The notes beneath the pieces are model-generated. The model had not been told where the DNA came from. It made no database searches and worked only from the letters and a program-made list of their open reading frames with translations. Source: Candidatus Omnitrophota bacterium (lineage in GTDB: Bacteria > Omnitrophota > Gorgyraeia > B26-G9). From it: DNA of 11,839 nucleotides. Below, in pieces: positions 9,143 through 11,839 of this stretch; within the stretch, counting starts at the first letter, position 1; each line of letters starts with the position of its first letter. The translations under genes were made by a program, and so were the position numbers. The stretch is taken from positions 1 through 11,839 of the forward strand of contig JAKLQT010000235.1 of assembly GCA_022013205.1 (NCBI GenBank). Direction: 5' to 3'.

Positions 9143-11839
9143 TCATATCGCCTTCTGGAGCAGGTCCGCGTTTACTTTATTAAGCGATAACGTATTAGGC
9201 GGCCTTAAAGAGGTTTCTATCAGCTCTTCCAGCTCAAATACTTCCGCGGCAATCTCTTTGATTGTTTTTTCTAATAAAGGTGAAGGTTTATTACCTTTTG
9301 TCTTAAATCCCAGCACAGTCATATCAAAATCTCCAAAAAGCGCGTCCGCTTTTTTAAAAATATCACTTATCTCCTGGCGGCCATCCGGGGCAATATATTT
9401 TAACTCCGGAACAATCTGCTCGAAAAATATATTCCATACTCTGTTATCCTCATTAAATTTTAGAACAAATCTTATCCTTTTAACCCCATCGGAAGAATAT
9501 ATATAGCTGTTCTCAATAACAAATGCCTCTATTTCATCAACCACCCCGCCAAGCCTGTCTACAGCTTTTTTAATCTGTTCCTGATTTTCTATCTCATTAT
9601 CCGGCAATACCGGCTCTTCCGCTGTGATAATATTGAATAATTTTGCCGCTTCAATCCTGCCGGATACCTTTATCTTTTCATATATCCGCTTCCATCTTTC
9701 TGCCTGCTTGGCAGAGTTTTTAAGAAAATGGTCAATACACGCTTCTTTTTTCTTAAAAGCTTCCATCTCTTTTTCTATTTTTTCTTTTACCGGCATTACT
9801 ATTCCCGCGGCATCATAAGAAACCTCAGCCTTTTTCGCTGTCTCTTGAAATCCCTCCAATAACTCAAGCCCCTGCTCATTGGCTATTTTCTCAAAAGCGT
9901 TAACCACTGTTCTCGCTAATATTTCTTTATTATAGATTAACCCTTTACTTATCAACCCCTTCAAATAAGTGAATAACTGCCTGCTGTGCGATTTATTAAA
10001 TTCCTCGGCAAGCGCGGTTAAGACAAGTGAAAACTTTTTAACATCCTGTTTTTTTATCTTTGCGGCAGGGCCGTTAGACTTTTTCTTTTTTGCTCTTTTT
10101 TCATAAAAGCGTTCTAAAGCCGTATCCACCGCGCGCGTTAACTGCTCATCAAGCGTTAATTGCCGCGCTTTCGCCGGTTTTAAAACCAACGGGTTTTCTT
10201 TCTTGCTCTTTTTAGGTTGCGAGAATAACCCTGATTTTATTAATAACCTTTCTATCTTTTTATTTTTCTCAGCCAAAGACTGAAGCATCTCTTTTAGATA
10301 CTCATTATCCATGGCCTTAAAATCTTTAAACGCGATAAGCAGCGGCAGCCGTATAATTTGATTTGTTAAAAATCTTTCCACCATATCAGCGGTATTTTCT
10401 TTATCCGCCGCGTAACTGTTACATATTATATCCTGCACTGTATTTGTGGTTCTCACGATATTGCTGAATTTTTTGCACAATAAGGACATATCCTGCTCTG
10501 CTTTAGAAAACATTCCCATGTGAAGCCTCATCTCAAAAAGCAGCAGCAGTAAGTCTGAAAAATTCGGGTTACTTTCGAAATTTTTCTTTGCCCTATCAAA
10601 TAAAGAAACTACTTGGCGCGAGATAGAAGAGTCTTTTATTAACGCGTTAAGCACTCTTTCATAAGCCGCGTCATCCTCAGTCTCTACTATGGCTTTTAAA
10701 TCCTGCTTAAACTTACCCGCAGTAAAATCATGGGTAAACCGCTCAAAATATTCAGCCGGAAAAAGCTCATTTATATCTACTTTTTCGCCGCTTTTTATAA
10801 TCCTGATAACCAGCCTCATATATGCCTGCAATAGCTGAAAAGCAACTTTTCCGGCAAGATATTGAACCTGCGGATTTGCCTGCTCAATATCATCCATTAA
10901 CAAGCTCAAAAAAGGGTCTATATTATTCAGTGAATCCTTTAACTGCCCTGTTGAAGCTTCAAGCTTATTATCTATAGAAACAATTTGAGCATAACAGGAA
11001 ATCATCGTCGCCAGGAATTGTTTTCTTCCCCATTCAAATTGTTCTTCTTTTAGCGGAGGGGGCAGTTTTAGGCATTTTTCAAGTACTGATATTGTACGCG
11101 TAAAAATCCGCCTAGCCTTTTTAAGTTCCCGCTGTTTTTCCCCGCCTTCTTTCCTAAATGCCTCATTTTTTACCGTTGTCGCCCAGTCAAGCAGGGAACC
11201 ATAATAAAAAGAATATACTCCCCATTCGGTTTCCGCTATTTGCTCCTTCGGCAGGGTATTTATTATTGCCAGCGCTTTTTTTGTGTAAACAGCCGCTTTT
11301 TCATAATTTTTTAACTTTCTAAAAATAAAAACAAGGTCATAGTAATTATCAAAATTCGCGAAAACACAAGGAAGATTCACCGCCTTTTCCAAATCCCGGC
11401 CTGAACGCTGAGCATCGCCCAGCCGGGCGTAATTATATGCCCTTAAAACCAGAAAATAATATAACAGCCTTTTCCCCTCTAAAGGCAAAGCGGTTTCTAC
11501 TTCATCGGCATCCACTTCCTCCATAATCCGCTCTATCTTCTGCGCGTCATTTTTTTTCATATTAGGATTCGATATCCGCCTGGCTTCTTTAAATTTACCG
11601 ATCATCTCGGCAATAAGCTTATTGCTGTGCCAGGGCTCATTTTTATCAAACAGCGCTGATATTTCCTCATCGCCGGGCGGTTTTAACAAAGCCTTTAAAT
11701 TAATATACGAGATACGAAAAGCTTCCGCGCCCATCTGAAGAGAAGGAGAAAGGTTCTCACAATCAATAACATTTTTTCTAACTGCCGCGCCAAAAGACAC
11801 CCCCGGCAATAACAGTACCCATATTATCACTATGCTTAT
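9143..11839 (-). CDS. Large exported helical-repeat (TPR-like) protein, N-terminus outside window
   Basis: About 898 codons are visible and the frame is still open at the right edge. The last residues before the edge, in reading order ISIVIIWVLLLPGVSFGAAV, form the hydrophobic core and cleavage region of a signal peptide, so the true start is probably only a few codons further right. A GTG at 11830 sits inside this core and is a poor start. Residues about 60-450 are helical with TPR-like pairs (LVLRAYNYARLGDAQRSGRDLEKAV; YDLVFIFRKLKNYEKAAVYTKKALAI). A lysine-rich linker (around KKSKKENP and KRAKKKKSNG) and a second helical half follow, with a small strand-rich part (GVKRIRFVLKFNEDNRVWNIFFEQIVPELKY) near the end. 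It is probably periplasmic or surface-associated and may act as a protein-interaction scaffold; I recognise no enzyme. No operon partner is visible. Confidence 0.72.
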   Translation of the reverse strand: MSIVIIWVLLLPGVSFGAAVRKNVIDCENLSPSLQMGAEAFRISYINLKALLKPPGDEEISALFDKNEPWHSNKLIAEMIGKFKEARRISNPNMKKNDAQKIERIMEEVDADEVETALPLEGKRLLYYFLVLRAYNYARLGDAQRSGRDLEKAVNLPCVFANFDNYYDLVFIFRKLKNYEKAAVYTKKALAIINTLPKEQIAETEWGVYSFYYGSLLDWATTVKNEAFRKEGGEKQRELKKARRIFTRTISVLEKCLKLPPPLKEEQFEWGRKQFLATMISCYAQIVSIDNKLEASTGQLKDSLNNIDPFLSLLMDDIEQANPQVQYLAGKVAFQLLQAYMRLVIRIIKSGEKVDINELFPAEYFERFTHDFTAGKFKQDLKAIVETEDDAAYERVLNALIKDSSISRQVVSLFDRAKKNFESNPNFSDLLLLLFEMRLHMGMFSKAEQDMSLLCKKFSNIVRTTNTVQDIICNSYAADKENTADMVERFLTNQIIRLPLLIAFKDFKAMDNEYLKEMLQSLAEKNKKIERLLIKSGLFSQPKKSKKENPLVLKPAKARQLTLDEQLTRAVDTALERFYEKRAKKKKSNGPAAKIKKQDVKKFSLVLTALAEEFNKSHSRQLFTYLKGLISKGLIYNKEILARTVVNAFEKIANEQGLELLEGFQETAKKAEVSYDAAGIVMPVKEKIEKEMEAFKKKEACIDHFLKNSAKQAERWKRIYEKIKVSGRIEAAKLFNIITAEEPVLPDNEIENQEQIKKAVDRLGGVVDEIEAFVIENSYIYSSDGVKRIRFVLKFNEDNRVWNIFFEQIVPELKYIAPDGRQEISDIFKKADALFGDFDMTVLGFKTKGNKPSPLLEKTIKEIAAEVFELEELIETSLRPPNTLSLNKVNADLLQKAI

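Noticed and set aside
9258..9818. Rightward open frames inside the large exported protein gene
   Set aside because: Antisense shadows of a long continuous frame, without start signals.

Overview
The window reads as chromosomal DNA of an AT-rich, Gram-negative-type bacterium. Shine-Dalgarno sites, sigma70-like promoters, an integron-style cassette array, a B12/radical-SAM enzyme and a very large exported protein all appear. The style is reminiscent of uncultured lineages such as Omnitrophota or some Deltaproteobacteria, but that assignment is only a guess, because no rRNA or other marker gene is present.

Positions 1-4320 are a run of integron gene cassettes, all pointing right. I find five attC-type sites (992-1067, 1377-1457, 2982-3061, about 3502-3555, 4246-4320). 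Three complete cassettes show a clear cassette signature: the 7-bp R'' core at the right end of the cassette is the exact reverse complement of the R' core at its left end. The pairs are GTTATCC/GGATAAC for 1062-1451, GTTAGCA/TGCTAAC for 1452-3055 and GTTAGAT/ATCTAAC for 3550-4314. The cargo is (1) a cassette entering from the left with an MNT/HEPN pair, a conserved small protein and a second nucleotidyltransferase, (2) a fragment of a REP-associated tyrosine transposase carrying REP-like palindromes, (3) a frameshifted GHKL (MORC/MutL-like) ATPase ending in a PD-(D/E)XK-type nuclease domain, which is a defence-system candidate, (4) a cassette with no gene, and (5) an MntA-HepT toxin-antitoxin cassette with its own promoter. 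No integrase gene is visible; if present, it should lie to the left.

Positions 4338-6607 hold a leftward two-gene operon: a TIM-barrel, glycosidase-like protein and a B12-binding-type radical SAM protein, overlapping by ATGA and read from an extended -10 promoter. The same 11-mer, TATGGTATAAT, serves as promoter at three places in the window, and at two of them the start codon lies at or next to the predicted transcription start.

Positions 6680-7391 are a HigB/HigA-type toxin-antitoxin operon (leftward) with two identical 18-bp palindromic operators. A tRNA T-arm-like fragment follows near 7454-7478. Positions 7628-8712 hold a third nucleotidyltransferase/HEPN pair. Its MNT protein has an N-terminal winged helix, and its promoter is covered by two tandem 22-bp operator-like repeats. 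A 225-bp MITE-like element (8720-8944) with inverted ends and a 9-bp target duplication sits at the HEPN stop codon.

Positions 9143-11839 contain the C-terminal 898 or so codons of a large exported, helical-repeat protein read leftward, whose start lies outside the window. Overall this is an accessory island dominated by toxin-antitoxin and candidate defence cargo beside an ordinary chromosomal gene.
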